Positions 1 to 7,758 of a stretch of DNA of 33,984 nt are shown here, one piece after another (the first letter of the stretch is position 1; every line of letters starts with the position of its first letter). A program made the position numbers and the translations under genes. Source of the DNA: Tannerellaceae bacterium (GTDB lineage Bacteria > Bacteroidota > Bacteroidia > Bacteroidales > Tannerellaceae); contig JAISQD010000069.1 of NCBI GenBank assembly GCA_031274415.1, positions 1 through 33,984 on the forward strand, written 5' to 3'. Under the pieces are notes generated by a model that did no database searches, had not been told where the DNA came from, and was given only the letters and a program-made list of their open reading frames with translations.

Positions 1-233
1 ATTTATTGAATAGCAATGGATTACAAGAAAAGTGACAGCGATTTGCCCGAAAAAAAACTCTGGGAGGAGAAATGACAGGTCCGTGCAGGACGGCTCTTTC
101 TTATATCGAACTCACGTTAATTTATCAAAAAATAAAACTATGGTAATAGAAAGAACAGTCGGTGAATTTGTAATCCGGTTTCCGATTACATCGATTTTTT
201 ACTGTAAGTCATCGTTTTAACAATCCTGTTCAC
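1..233. other. Left-edge region without a supported gene
   Basis: No convincing coding region is visible. The reading frame open at the left edge closes by about base 35, so at most the last few codons of an upstream gene could be present. A 62-codon frame at 32-220 has a composition unlike a protein and no recognisable motif. The only structure seen is a weak hairpin at 170-189 with a T run at 195-200. Confidence 0.5.
170..200 (+). terminator. Possible weak terminator hairpin
   Basis: GTAAT-C-CGG pairs with CCG-ATTAC around a TTT loop with one bulged C. Six T follow after a five-base gap. It could end a transcript entering from the left edge. The bulge and the gap make it a weak call. Confidence 0.3.
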
Positions 234-241
234 TATCTTTG
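234..241 (+). promoter_or_regulatory. Bacteroidota -7 element upstream of the first sigma factor gene
   Basis: TATCTTTG matches the Bacteroidota -7 consensus TAnnTTTG and lies 30 bases before the ATG at 272. At the expected -33 position there is only a T-rich GTTTT rather than a clean TTTG. Confidence 0.5.
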
Positions 242-271
242 TTCATTCTTGGCATTCAAATTTGAGTTGTT

Positions 272-847
272 ATGGAAAGATCAAACGCGCTTCCTGGGAT
301 TGGCGATCTTTTGTGGCGTATTTCCGCTAATGATGATGAAAGGGCGTACCGTTTGCTGTTCGAGCGGTATTATGCCTCTTTATGTTTGTTTGCCAAACGG
401 TATATTGAAGACAAATCAACCAGGGAAGATATCGTTCAGGATGTGTTTTTCTCCGTCTGGGAAAAAAGAAAAGATATGGCGCCACAGGTTTCTGCAAAAA
501 ATTATTTGATGACTTGTGTCAAATACGCCAGCCTGAATTATCTGCGTAAACAAGGCTACGCAAAGGATTACATGGACAAACAGACCGTAAAACCGCCCAT
601 GTATGCCGAAGGAGCTGATGAACTGTTTGAATTGCAGGAATTACAGGATATGCTGGAGAAAACACTGGAGAAACTACCCGAAGAATACCGGCTTGCCTTT
701 ATCATGAGCCGTTTTGACCAGAAAAACGTGTCCGAGATAGCCGAAACAATGGGGATTTCCACAAGGACGGTCGAACGGTATCGAAACAGGGCGATCGAGA
801 TCCTGAAAGAAGAATTGAAACACTTCCTGCTTTTATGTATATTTTAA
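272..847 (+). CDS. ECF-type RNA polymerase sigma-70 factor (Bacteroidales family)
   Basis: This 191-residue protein has the two-domain layout of extracytoplasmic-function sigma factors. A sigma-2 region spans about residues 22-95 (LFERYYASLCLFAKRYI, then EDIVQDVFFSVWEK). A sigma-4 helix-turn-helix follows at about 125-180 (LPEEYRLAFIMSRF, then SEIAETMGISTRTVERY). Members of this Bacteroidales family usually sit next to a FecR-type anti-sigma gene and SusC/SusD genes and control nutrient uptake. Here no FecR gene follows: the next gene is a dGTPase with its own promoter. The regulator and the targets are therefore not visible. The family is clear; the regulon is unknown. Confidence 0.9.
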   Translation: MERSNALPGIGDLLWRISANDDERAYRLLFERYYASLCLFAKRYIEDKSTREDIVQDVFFSVWEKRKDMAPQVSAKNYLMTCVKYASLNYLRKQGYAKDYMDKQTVKPPMYAEGADELFELQELQDMLEKTLEKLPEEYRLAFIMSRFDQKNVSEIAETMGISTRTVERYRNRAIEILKEELKHFLLLCIF

Positions 848-853
848 CTTGCC

Positions 854-873
854 GGATCGACATGCGTCGATCC
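854..873 (+). other. Perfect 8-bp hairpin between sigma factor and dgt
   Basis: GGATCGAC (854-861) and GTCGATCC (866-873) are exact reverse complements around an ATGC loop, seven bases past the sigma factor stop codon. No T run follows, so it is not a classical intrinsic terminator. It could stabilise the mRNA 3' end or bind a protein. Confidence 0.6.
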
Positions 874-891
874 TGTACTGCCGTTCCGCCG

Positions 892-923
892 TTTGCAGGT
901 CTTGCATATAATGCGTACTTTTG
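892..923 (+). promoter_or_regulatory. Promoter of dgt
   Basis: TTTG (892-895) and TACTTTTG (916-923) are separated by 20 bases, a good match to the Bacteroidota -33/-7 promoter. The ATG of dgt follows at 962. The dGTPase is therefore probably transcribed independently of the sigma factor gene before it. Confidence 0.7.
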
Positions 924-961
924 ACAGAAAATAAATAACATCAGGTAATAGCAAAAAAACG

Positions 962-2287
962 ATGAACTGGGCACAGTTACTTTCCGGCAGGCGGTTGGGT
1001 ATGGAAGAATACCACGAGCGCAAACATGAGCGTACGGATTTTCAACGCGATTATGACAGGTTGATCTTTTCTTCTCCTTTTCGCCGGTTACAGAATAAAA
1101 CGCAGGTTTTCCCTCTTCCCGGAAGCATATTTGTGCATAACCGTTTGACGCATAGTCTGGAAGTCTCCTGTGTCGGGCGTTCGTTGGGTAATAATGTGGC
1201 CAAAGGATTGATGCGGAAATATCCGGAAGGCAGCATTAATTTCCCTGAGATCGGCGCCATTGTTTCTGCCGCCTGTCTGGCGCATGATATGGGGAACCCG
1301 CCGTTCGGACATTCGGGCGAAAGGGCGATATCGGCCTATTTCTCCGAAGGAAACGGTAGGAAATTGGAGGCGGACGTTCGTAAAGAGGGAGGACGTTGGG
1401 AAGATTTTCTCCATTTTGAAGGCAATGCCAATGCGATGCGTTTGCTTACCCATCAGTTTGCCGGAAGAAGACAGGGCGGTTTTGCGCTTACCTATTGTAC
1501 GCTTGCTTCGATCGTGAAATACCCTTATTCTTCCACGTCGCTGGAAAAAGGGGGGAAGTTCGGGTTCTTCCAGTCTGAAGAAGAGACCTATATCCGGGTC
1601 GCCACAGAATTGGGTATCCGCAACAAGCAGATGAACCCGGTCTGTTATATCCGTTATCCGCTCGTCTATCTGGTCGAAGCGGCGGACGATATCTGTTATC
1701 AGATTATGGATATTGAAGATGCGCATAAACTCCGTATCCTGAGCAGCGAGGAGACGATACAACTGCTGCTTGACTTTTTTGAGGGAGAGCGTCTGGCGCA
1801 TGTGATCGACGTGATGCGGATGGTGGATGATACGAATGAACGGATCGCCTATCTGCGTTCCGGCGTTATCGGGCTGCTGGTGAATGAGTGTTCGCGCGTA
1901 TTTCTGGAGAACGAAGAGGCGATCATGGCAGGAGACTTCGACGGTACGCTGATCAAACGAATTGGCGAACATGCCGGAGAAGCTTACGCCGCCTGCTCCC
2001 GTGTGGCATATAAGAAGATATACCGCGCAAAAGAGGTCTTGGATATAGAGCTGGCCGGTCATCATATCTTTAGCCGTTTAATCGACAGTTTGACCGAGGC
2101 GGTCATCAATCAGGGACATGCTTACAGCAAATTATTGCTACAACGTATCCCGGAACAATACGATATCAATGCGCCGACGACATACGGCAGGATACAATGC
2201 GTGCTGGATTATATTTCGGGGATGACCGATATCTATGCCTTAGACCTGTACCGGAAAGTGACAGGTATGAGCTTGCCCGCCGTCTGA
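962..2287 (+). CDS. dgt: Deoxyguanosinetriphosphate triphosphohydrolase (dGTPase)
   Basis: This enzyme hydrolyses dGTP to deoxyguanosine and inorganic triphosphate, which controls the dNTP pool and can limit phage replication. The 441-residue protein carries the HD-superfamily metal site: H64 in RLTHSLEV, H108-D109 in AHD, and H117 in PPFGHSGE. This order is characteristic of the dGTPase family. The N-terminal segment with SPFRRLQNKTQVF (residues 38-50) is also typical of it. The ATG at 962 is the first after the promoter at 892-923. The gene converges on rsgA, with only 13 bases between the stop codons. Identification to family is firm; substrate preference among dNTPs cannot be read from the sequence. 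Confidence 0.95.
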   Translation: MNWAQLLSGRRLGMEEYHERKHERTDFQRDYDRLIFSSPFRRLQNKTQVFPLPGSIFVHNRLTHSLEVSCVGRSLGNNVAKGLMRKYPEGSINFPEIGAIVSAACLAHDMGNPPFGHSGERAISAYFSEGNGRKLEADVRKEGGRWEDFLHFEGNANAMRLLTHQFAGRRQGGFALTYCTLASIVKYPYSSTSLEKGGKFGFFQSEEETYIRVATELGIRNKQMNPVCYIRYPLVYLVEAADDICYQIMDIEDAHKLRILSSEETIQLLLDFFEGERLAHVIDVMRMVDDTNERIAYLRSGVIGLLVNECSRVFLENEEAIMAGDFDGTLIKRIGEHAGEAYAACSRVAYKKIYRAKEVLDIELAGHHIFSRLIDSLTEAVINQGHAYSKLLLQRIPEQYDINAPTTYGRIQCVLDYISGMTDIYALDLYRKVTGMSLPAV

Positions 2288-2300
2288 CCCCGTGCGGTAT

Positions 2301-3233
2301 TCAATATTCTTCGCGGTATTTACTCTCTTTCTTATCTTTCATAATACTCAGGTAACTTTTGTAGCGCGAAAGGCTGATGCGGCGTTCGCCGATCGCCTTT
2401 AGCACCGCGCAACCTGGCTCATGGCGGTGGGTGCAGTCGCTGAACTTACAATTGGAGGAGAATGCAAACAGGTCGCGGAAGTAATGGGAGATCTCCGCCC
2501 CCTCCATCTCAATGGTACCGAATCCTTTTATTCCCGGTGTATCAATCAGGTAGCCGCCGCCGGGAATAGGAATCATTTCGGAGAAGGTGGTCGTATGCAC
2601 CCCTTTGTTATGGTATTCGGAGATACTGCCGGTTCTCAGGTTGACGTCGGGAATCATCCTGTTGATAATGGTCGATTTACCGACGCCGGAATGACCCGAA
2701 AGGAGTGTGATCCTGTCTTTTAAATCACTCCGCAACTCTTCCATCCCTTCCCCGCTCTTTGCACAAAGCTTGGCACAGGGATAACCGATCCCGGAATAAA
2801 GCGCGATCAGTCCATCCATCGCCTCTTTATCCGAACCGTGAAAACGGTCGATCTTGTTAAATACCAGCTTGACGGCAATACGGTACGCCTCGGCTGTTGC
2901 GAGGAAACGGTCAATAAATATGGTGGTCGTAATGGGGTAATTGACTGTCACAATCAGCAGCGCCAGGTCGATGTTCGCTGCAATGACATGCGACTGTTTA
3001 GACAAATTGGAAGCTCGGCGGATGATATGGTTTTTCCGTTCTTCGATCTCTGTAATAAAAGCGGTTCCTTCATTGTTTATATCAATCTCCACCCGGTCTC
3101 CTATGGCGACCGGATTGGTACTGCGAATATCCCGCAGACGGAAATTCCCCTTTATCTTACAGTCTATATCCCGCCCATCATCCGCATGAACCGTATACCA
3201 GCTACCTGTATTTTTTATCACTAACCCTTTCAA
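2301..3233 (-). CDS. rsgA: Small ribosomal subunit biogenesis GTPase RsgA
   Basis: RsgA is a circularly permuted GTPase that helps mature the 30S ribosomal subunit. The order of motifs shows the permutation: an N-terminal OB fold (about 1-70), then NKID (126-129, G4), then GHSGVGKS (180-187, P loop), then DTPG (231-234, G3). The C-terminal zinc site C262-x4-C267-x-H269-x5-C275 is intact. The length of 310 residues is normal. The start codon is TTG (3233-3231): the family's usual beginning [13 protein letters not shown] starts exactly there, and no ATG gives a sensible N-terminus. It follows frr by six bases and is probably co-transcribed with it from the frr promoter. Confidence 0.96.
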   Translation of the reverse strand: MKGLVIKNTGSWYTVHADDGRDIDCKIKGNFRLRDIRSTNPVAIGDRVEIDINNEGTAFITEIEERKNHIIRRASNLSKQSHVIAANIDLALLIVTVNYPITTTIFIDRFLATAEAYRIAVKLVFNKIDRFHGSDKEAMDGLIALYSGIGYPCAKLCAKSGEGMEELRSDLKDRITLLSGHSGVGKSTIINRMIPDVNLRTGSISEYHNKGVHTTTFSEMIPIPGGGYLIDTPGIKGFGTIEMEGAEISHYFRDLFAFSSNCKFSDCTHRHEPGCAVLKAIGERRISLSRYKSYLSIMKDKKESKYREEY

Positions 3234-3239
3234 TGTCGG

Positions 3240-3800
3240 CTACACTGTCATGATTTCTTTTTCCTTTGCCGCATACAGTTCGTCTACTTTCTTGATAAAC
3301 CGGTCGTGTATCTTCTGTACTTCAGCTTCCGTATCTTTTTCCACATCTTCGGGGACCCCCTCTTTCACGCTTTTCTTCAACGCCTCAATCGCATCGCGGC
3401 GTGCATTCCGGATACTGATTTTCGCGTTTTCCGCTTCCTGTTTCGATTGCTTGGCCAATACGCGACGTCTCTCTTCCGTCAAGGGAGGAATCCCCAGACG
3501 GATTGTTTCGCCGTTATTCTCCGGCGTGATACCCACTTCCGAGTTCATAATCGCTTTTTCAATCTCTTTTATCAATGGTTTCTCCCATGGGGTGACAAGA
3601 ATGGTTTTAGCATCCGGAGTCGTTACGGACGCCACGTTTGAAAGAGGAACCATACTTCCATAATAAGAGACCCTGATTCCGTCAAGAATCTTTACATTAG
3701 CCTTTCCGGCGCGAATATGTGCCAATTGTTCGTCGAGATGAGCAATGGCATACGACATTTTCTCTTCCGTAGCTATTACATGTTGCTTTATATCTATCAT
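3240..3800 (-). CDS. frr: Ribosome recycling factor
   Basis: This factor works with EF-G to split post-termination ribosomes. The length of 186 residues equals the family norm. The conserved core is visible: an N-terminal helix with [13 protein letters not shown], the segment [21 protein letters not shown], and the long C-terminal helix with [31 protein letters not shown]. The gene is first in a two-gene unit with rsgA (six-base gap), so two ribosome-cycle genes are coupled. The promoter at 3826-3856 lies 26 bases upstream of the ATG. Confidence 0.98.
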   Translation of the reverse strand: MIDIKQHVIATEEKMSYAIAHLDEQLAHIRAGKANVKILDGIRVSYYGSMVPLSNVASVTTPDAKTILVTPWEKPLIKEIEKAIMNSEVGITPENNGETIRLGIPPLTEERRRVLAKQSKQEAENAKISIRNARRDAIEALKKSVKEGVPEDVEKDTEAEVQKIHDRFIKKVDELYAAKEKEIMTV

Positions 3801-3825
3801 ATGATGTATAATTAGTTATAAGAAA

Positions 3826-3856
3826 CAAAAGTAATAAAGTTTTTGAATTTTGCAAA
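3826..3856 (-). promoter_or_regulatory. Promoter of frr-rsgA
   Basis: On the minus strand TTTG (3856-3853) is followed after exactly 19 bases by TACTTTTG (3833-3826). This is a textbook Bacteroidota -33/-7 promoter. Confidence 0.8.
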
Positions 3857-3892
3857 AATCAGAGCGTTCGAACTTCTTAAACAGGAAGAAGT

Positions 3893-3929
3893 AAAAAAGC
3901 ATAACTATATGATTTATAGCCATGCTTTT
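3893..3929 (-). terminator. Intrinsic terminator of tRNA-Lys
   Basis: On the minus strand AAAAGCATGGCTAT (3929-3916) pairs with ATAGTTATGCTTTT (3908-3895) through 14 pairs, two of them G-U, around a seven-base loop. Six T run from 3898 to 3893. It begins 11 bases past the tRNA 3' end, so it ends the tRNA transcript. Confidence 0.8.
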
Positions 3930-3939
3930 CTTTTGTTTG

Positions 3940-4012
3940 TGACCCGGGAGGGGCTCGAACCCTCGACCCAATGATTAAGAGTCATTTGCTCTACCAACTG
4001 AGCTACCGAGTC
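3940..4012 (-). tRNA. tRNA-Lys (anticodon CUU)
   Basis: The minus strand folds into a full cloverleaf. The acceptor stem GACTCGG pairs with CCGGGTC, with one G-U pair. The D stem is GCTC/GAGC, the anticodon stem AATGA/TCATT, the loop CTCTTAA, and the T stem GAGGG/CCCTC with loop TTCGAGC. Positions 34-36 are CTT, which reads AAG lysine codons. The discriminator base is A (3940). The bases after it are CAA, so the CCA end is not encoded and must be added after transcription. It is a stand-alone gene with its own promoter and terminator. Confidence 0.96.
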
Positions 4013-4034
4013 TTGTGCTTTGTGATTGCGGGTG

Positions 4035-4066
4035 CAAATATAGACGTTTAATATGTTACCTACAAG
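4035..4066 (-). promoter_or_regulatory. Promoter of tRNA-Lys
   Basis: On the minus strand TATATTTG (4042-4035) matches the -7 element. CTTG (4066-4063), one mismatch from TTTG, lies 20 bases upstream. The tRNA begins 22 bases after the -7 element. Confidence 0.6.
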
Positions 4067-4085
4067 TTTTTTTTCTTTTTTTCTT

Positions 4086-4889
4086 TTAGTCGAACTCGAA
4101 CAGCTCTGAAGGTGTTGATCTCTTTAAGGCCGTAAGAGTTACGTCTTTTCCAACGCGGATACCCTCATTAAAAAGGCGGATATCGACTGTTTTGTAGGCT
4201 AATTCGGGATGATTGTTGTCACGGCTGAGGTGACAAAGCCAAATATTTTTTAATCTCGGATGATAATGAGTGGCCAGAAATTCTGCCGTTTCACGATTGC
4301 TTAAATGACCGGTCGGACTTGCTACACGCTCCTTTAAGAAGACAGGATAATTCCCGGATCTCAACATCTCCTCATCGTAATTCGCCTCTATGATCAGATG
4401 ATTGGCCATGCACATGTATTTGCTCACTGTGCCGGTTATATGCCCCACGTCTGTGGCAAAGGTGAAGGCATGATCCTTATATTCAATATGGAAACCCACA
4501 TTATCCGTACTGTCGTGAGGCACTTCAAATGCCGTGATTTTAAAATCACGTATCATAAATGAATGCTCTTTTTCTATCGTCCTGCGGGATGACCCTAACG
4601 ACTCTTCCACATAACGACTGCGATCAATACCGGCGTGAACGGCTTCAGTTGCATATACGGGAAGCGAATATTTTGTGCCCAGACAACCGACCGTCTTGAT
4701 ATGATCGGCATGATCATGGGTGATAAGGACGGCCAAAATAGTAGAAAAATCAATCGATTTCTCTTTTAATGTTTTGAGAATAGTCCGGATGCCGATCCCT
4801 GCATCAATTAATATCCCAAATTCAGGCGTCCCCAGATAATAGCAGTTTCCACTGCTTCCACTTGCCAGACTCAGAAATGATAGTTTCAT
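4086..4889 (-). CDS. MBL-fold metallo-hydrolase, WalJ/YycJ-like
   Basis: This 267-residue protein has the metallo-beta-lactamase fold. The metal-binding motif H58-x-H60-x-D62-H63 stands in LITHDHADH. The N-terminus LSLASGSSGNCYYLG is typical of the YycJ/VicX/WalJ family. Further conserved metal-site histidines probably lie in PHDSTDNVGFH and in the C-terminal LCHLSRDNNHPE. Family members have been linked to cell-wall regulation in Firmicutes and to nuclease activity, but the substrate here is unknown. It starts 14 bases after the asparaginase stop codon, so it is likely the second gene of that unit. Confidence 0.9.
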   Translation of the reverse strand: MKLSFLSLASGSSGNCYYLGTPEFGILIDAGIGIRTILKTLKEKSIDFSTILAVLITHDHADHIKTVGCLGTKYSLPVYATEAVHAGIDRSRYVEESLGSSRRTIEKEHSFMIRDFKITAFEVPHDSTDNVGFHIEYKDHAFTFATDVGHITGTVSKYMCMANHLIIEANYDEEMLRSGNYPVFLKERVASPTGHLSNRETAEFLATHYHPRLKNIWLCHLSRDNNHPELAYKTVDIRLFNEGIRVGKDVTLTALKRSTPSELFEFD

Positions 4890-4903
4890 GTCTTATCAAC
4901 CAA

Positions 4904-5962
4904 TTAATAATTTATCGTTAATTTATCAGAAATAGTGACTTCTCCGATAAGCGAACAATTCATATGATCTTTTACCTCTGCGGAAGTCATCCCATGCCCG
5001 AAAAGAAACATCAATTTAGTTACCGCACTCTCCGTCGTACTGTCGTACCCGCTGATTACACCCGCATCCAACAGCTTCTGCCCCGTCTCGTACCGGTGCA
5101 TTTCAACGCTCCCCGCCACACACTGGGTCACATTTACGATCACAATATCTCTCTCTACCGCCTCTTTCAACATCTTCAGAAACCAATCGTCTTTAGGGGC
5201 GTTTCCACTCCCGAAGGTTTCCAGTACAACCCCTTTAAGCCCCGGAATGGTCAGGATACTCTCTATCACCTGCGACGACATACCCGGAAACAGTTTCAGT
5301 ATGGCAATATTCCTGTCCAACAGGTAGTGCGGTTTCAGCGGTTTGCGTGATACCGGACGATATACCTGCGTCGCATCGTATTTGATATAAATCCCTGCAT
5401 GCGCCAAGACAGGATAGTTATATGAGCGGAATGCATTAAAATTATCCGCGTTGATTTTCCTGGTACGATTCCCCCTGAGCAAATCATTCTCAAAAAAGAT
5501 ACAGACTTCGGGAACAACCGGCATGCCGTTTTCTTTTGCGGCAGCAATCTCTATGGCTGTAATAAGATTTTCTTTCCCATCCGTCCGCAACATGCCGATA
5601 GGCAATTGAGACCCGGTAAAGATCACCGGTTTACTCAGGTTTTCCAACATGAAACTCAATGCAGATGCCGTATAAGACATGGTATCCGTACCATGTAATA
5701 CAACAAAACCGTCATATTGTTGATAGTTGTCGGCAATAATTCTTACAAGCCTCATCCAGCAATCCGGCCCTATCTCCGACGAATCCATCGGGGGATTAAA
5801 TGGATAAGTCGATACGGCGTATCCTAATTTCTTCAATTCAGGCATATGATCTTTTAAATGTTGAAAATCAAAAGATTCAAGTATACCCGTTTCCGGATTC
5901 TCTATCATTCCGATAGTTCCACCGGTATAAATCAACAAGATAGAGGCCTCGTCCCGTTGCAT
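4904..5962 (-). CDS. ansA: Type I L-asparaginase
   Basis: The enzyme hydrolyses asparagine to aspartate and ammonia. Both active-site signatures are present: YTGGTIGM (residues 12-19) and HGTDTM (90-95). No signal peptide is seen, which agrees with a cytoplasmic type I enzyme. An open frame extends upstream to a GTG at 5986, and another ATG lies at 5980. However, the -7 promoter element at 5988-5995 would place the transcript start at about 5981-5984. The ATG at 5962 gives a normal short leader and an N-terminus (MQRDEASILLIYTGG) like that of relatives, so it is chosen. The start at 5980 remains possible. The gene probably leads into the metallo-hydrolase 14 bases downstream. Confidence 0.93.
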   Translation of the reverse strand: MQRDEASILLIYTGGTIGMIENPETGILESFDFQHLKDHMPELKKLGYAVSTYPFNPPMDSSEIGPDCWMRLVRIIADNYQQYDGFVVLHGTDTMSYTASALSFMLENLSKPVIFTGSQLPIGMLRTDGKENLITAIEIAAAKENGMPVVPEVCIFFENDLLRGNRTRKINADNFNAFRSYNYPVLAHAGIYIKYDATQVYRPVSRKPLKPHYLLDRNIAILKLFPGMSSQVIESILTIPGLKGVVLETFGSGNAPKDDWFLKMLKEAVERDIVIVNVTQCVAGSVEMHRYETGQKLLDAGVISGYDSTTESAVTKLMFLFGHGMTSAEVKDHMNCSLIGEVTISDKLTINY

Positions 5963-5987
5963 GTGTACATGTCCTGTCATTATCACA

Positions 5988-5995
5988 CAAAAGTA
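5988..5995 (-). promoter_or_regulatory. -7 element upstream of ansA
   Basis: TACTTTTG on the minus strand matches TAnnTTTG. ATTG lies 21 bases upstream (6020-6017), inside the end of the TRIC-like gene, one mismatch from the -33 element. It decides against the longest possible start for the asparaginase. Confidence 0.55.
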
Positions 5996-6001
5996 ATCAA
6001 A

Positions 6002-6613
6002 TTATTCTTCCCCTTTCAATACCGGAACACTAATATGATATTTTACGGCAAGAATACGTACAGCAAAAACGCTCACAGCCGAAATCGATTGCGACACAGC
6101 CGGCGGCAACGACAGTTTCAGGCAAATAGAATAGGCTATACCGCCGAAAACACAGGCCAGCGCATAAATATCTTTCCTGAAAATCAACGGCTCCTCATTG
6201 ATCAGGATATCCCGCATCATACCGCCGAACGAACCGGTAATCGTCCCCATAACAATCGCCACCCACACCGGGAAACCGAAATCCAGTGTCTTAACGATCC
6301 CGACGATTACAAACAGCCCGAGTCCGATCGCATCAAAAATAAAGAATGTATTATTCAGCCTGATCACATACTTCCTGAAAATAATAACAAACAAAAGCGC
6401 CAGTCCCGAGACAATCAAATAAGAAGGTTGTAACATCCAGAAAGGGGTGGAATTGAGTAAAATATCCCTGACTGTCCCGCCGCCGACAGCTGTCACAAAG
6501 CCGACAACATACGCGCCGAACCAATCAAATTGTTTGGCGGATGCCAGCCTGATCCCACTTATTGCAAAAGCAAAAGTGCCGGCGTAATCGCAACATGTGA
6601 TAAAATCGATCAT
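6002..6613 (-). CDS. TRIC-like membrane channel family protein (YicG/UPF0126 type)
   Basis: This 203-residue integral membrane protein has about seven hydrophobic helices. Two related halves are visible, each with a glycine-rich motif followed by RDIL: GGGTVRDIL near residue 45 and GGMMRDIL near residue 130. This duplicated pattern defines the bacterial relatives of trimeric intracellular cation channels, some of which conduct potassium or other cations. The ATG overlaps the trpS stop codon by four bases (ATGA), so the gene is translationally coupled to trpS. The ion and physiological role are not known. Confidence 0.88.
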   Translation of the reverse strand: MIDFITCCDYAGTFAFAISGIRLASAKQFDWFGAYVVGFVTAVGGGTVRDILLNSTPFWMLQPSYLIVSGLALLFVIIFRKYVIRLNNTFFIFDAIGLGLFVIVGIVKTLDFGFPVWVAIVMGTITGSFGGMMRDILINEEPLIFRKDIYALACVFGGIAYSICLKLSLPPAVSQSISAVSVFAVRILAVKYHISVPVLKGEE

Positions 6614-7596
6614 GGACGGAAACCTATGATCCGGCGAACCTCGCGAATGGTCTTTGCTGCGCTTTCAGCCGCTTTTTCAGCGCCCGTACGCGCCACTTTA
6701 TCTATATAGTCGTCATCGGCGATAATATCCAGGATACGCTCACGGACAGGAGCGCAGAATGTACAAATATCTTCAGCCAACTGCTTCTTCATATCTCCAT
6801 AACGGATTTCGCATGCGTTATATTTTTCGTTGAAATAGTCATACGTCTCTTTACTTGAGACAATGTCCATCATGGTAAAGAGGTTGGCCACCGGTTCGGG
6901 CTTTACGCTGTCCGGCTCTGTCGGGCCGGAATCGGTGACCGCTTTCATCACCTTTTTCCTGATCGTCTTTTCGTCGTCTATCAGGTAGATCGCATTTCCT
7001 TCGCTCTTTCCCATCTTACCGGATCCGTCCAGCCCGGGCACTTTTACCGCCTTTTCGGACAGATGAAACGAAGCCGGTTCGGGAAAATACTCCACGCCAT
7101 AAATGGTGTTGAACCGGCGGGCAAACCGGCGCGCCATCTCCATATTCTGCTCCTGATCCTTACCTACCGGCACCTTTACGGCTTTATGGATGATGATATC
7201 CGCCGCCATCAACGAGGGATAGGTCAGCAGTCCTGCATTGACATTGTCCGGCTGTTGGCGTACCTTGTCTTTAAAAGAGGTCACCCGTTCCAACTCGCCC
7301 AGATAGGCATTCATATTCAGGTACAAATACAGTTCCGCCACTTCGCGCACATCGCTCTGGATATAGATGGTCGCTTTTTCGGGATCAATGCCGCAAGCCA
7401 GGTATTCAGCCAGGATCACTTTTACGCTTTTCCGTATATTGTCGGGATGCGGATGGGTTGTCAACGAATGCCAATCGGCAATGAAGAAAAAGCAATTATA
7501 CTCGTTTTGCAATTGGAGAAAGCTCTTCACTGCGCCAAAGTAATTCCCTAAATGCAGATTCCCGGTCGGCCGGATACCACTTACTACTATTTCCAT
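6610..7596 (-). CDS. trpS: Tryptophanyl-tRNA synthetase
   Basis: This class I synthetase charges tRNA-Trp. The nucleotide-binding signatures are present: HLGN (residues 15-18, the HIGH equivalent) and KMGKS (194-198, the KMSKS equivalent). The length of 328 residues is normal for bacterial TrpS. The gene is first in a unit with the overlapping TRIC-like gene. It is divergent from the MFS transporter gene, with promoters for both in the shared 160-base spacer. Confidence 0.97.
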   Translation of the reverse strand: MEIVVSGIRPTGNLHLGNYFGAVKSFLQLQNEYNCFFFIADWHSLTTHPHPDNIRKSVKVILAEYLACGIDPEKATIYIQSDVREVAELYLYLNMNAYLGELERVTSFKDKVRQQPDNVNAGLLTYPSLMAADIIIHKAVKVPVGKDQEQNMEMARRFARRFNTIYGVEYFPEPASFHLSEKAVKVPGLDGSGKMGKSEGNAIYLIDDEKTIRKKVMKAVTDSGPTEPDSVKPEPVANLFTMMDIVSSKETYDYFNEKYNACEIRYGDMKKQLAEDICTFCAPVRERILDIIADDDYIDKVARTGAEKAAESAAKTIREVRRIIGFRP

Positions 7597-7621
7597 CTTG
7601 TTCGATATTTTTCAACAGCTG

Positions 7622-7629
7622 CAAAGGTA
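7622..7629 (-). promoter_or_regulatory. -7 element upstream of trpS
   Basis: TACCTTTG on the minus strand matches TAnnTTTG and ends 26 bases before the trpS ATG. An ATTG 21 bases upstream is a near match to the -33 element. Confidence 0.55.
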
Positions 7630-7700
7630 ATAATTATTTTACGCATCTTCCAATCCTCTGCCGGAGCAAACGTAAATGAGTTCTGATTCCGGTGTGCCAT

Positions 7701-7731
7701 TTTGCTTATCATGTATTTTTTACTATATTTG
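7701..7731 (+). promoter_or_regulatory. Promoter of the MFS transporter gene
   Basis: TTTG (7701-7704) and TATATTTG (7724-7731) are separated by exactly 19 bases. The element lies inside the long open frame that begins at 7702, which shows that the first in-frame ATGs are not used and supports a start at 7759. Confidence 0.8.
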
Positions 7732-7758
7732 CGCTCCTTGAAATTTAAAATTGATGTC

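Noticed and set aside
32..220. 62-codon plus-strand frame at the left edge
   Set aside because: No motif, poor protein-like composition, and it covers the hairpin and T run at 170-200.
1088..2065. 325-codon minus-strand frame opposite dgt
   Set aside because: It is antisense to a clearly real dGTPase gene and has no recognisable domain; codon structure follows the dgt frame.
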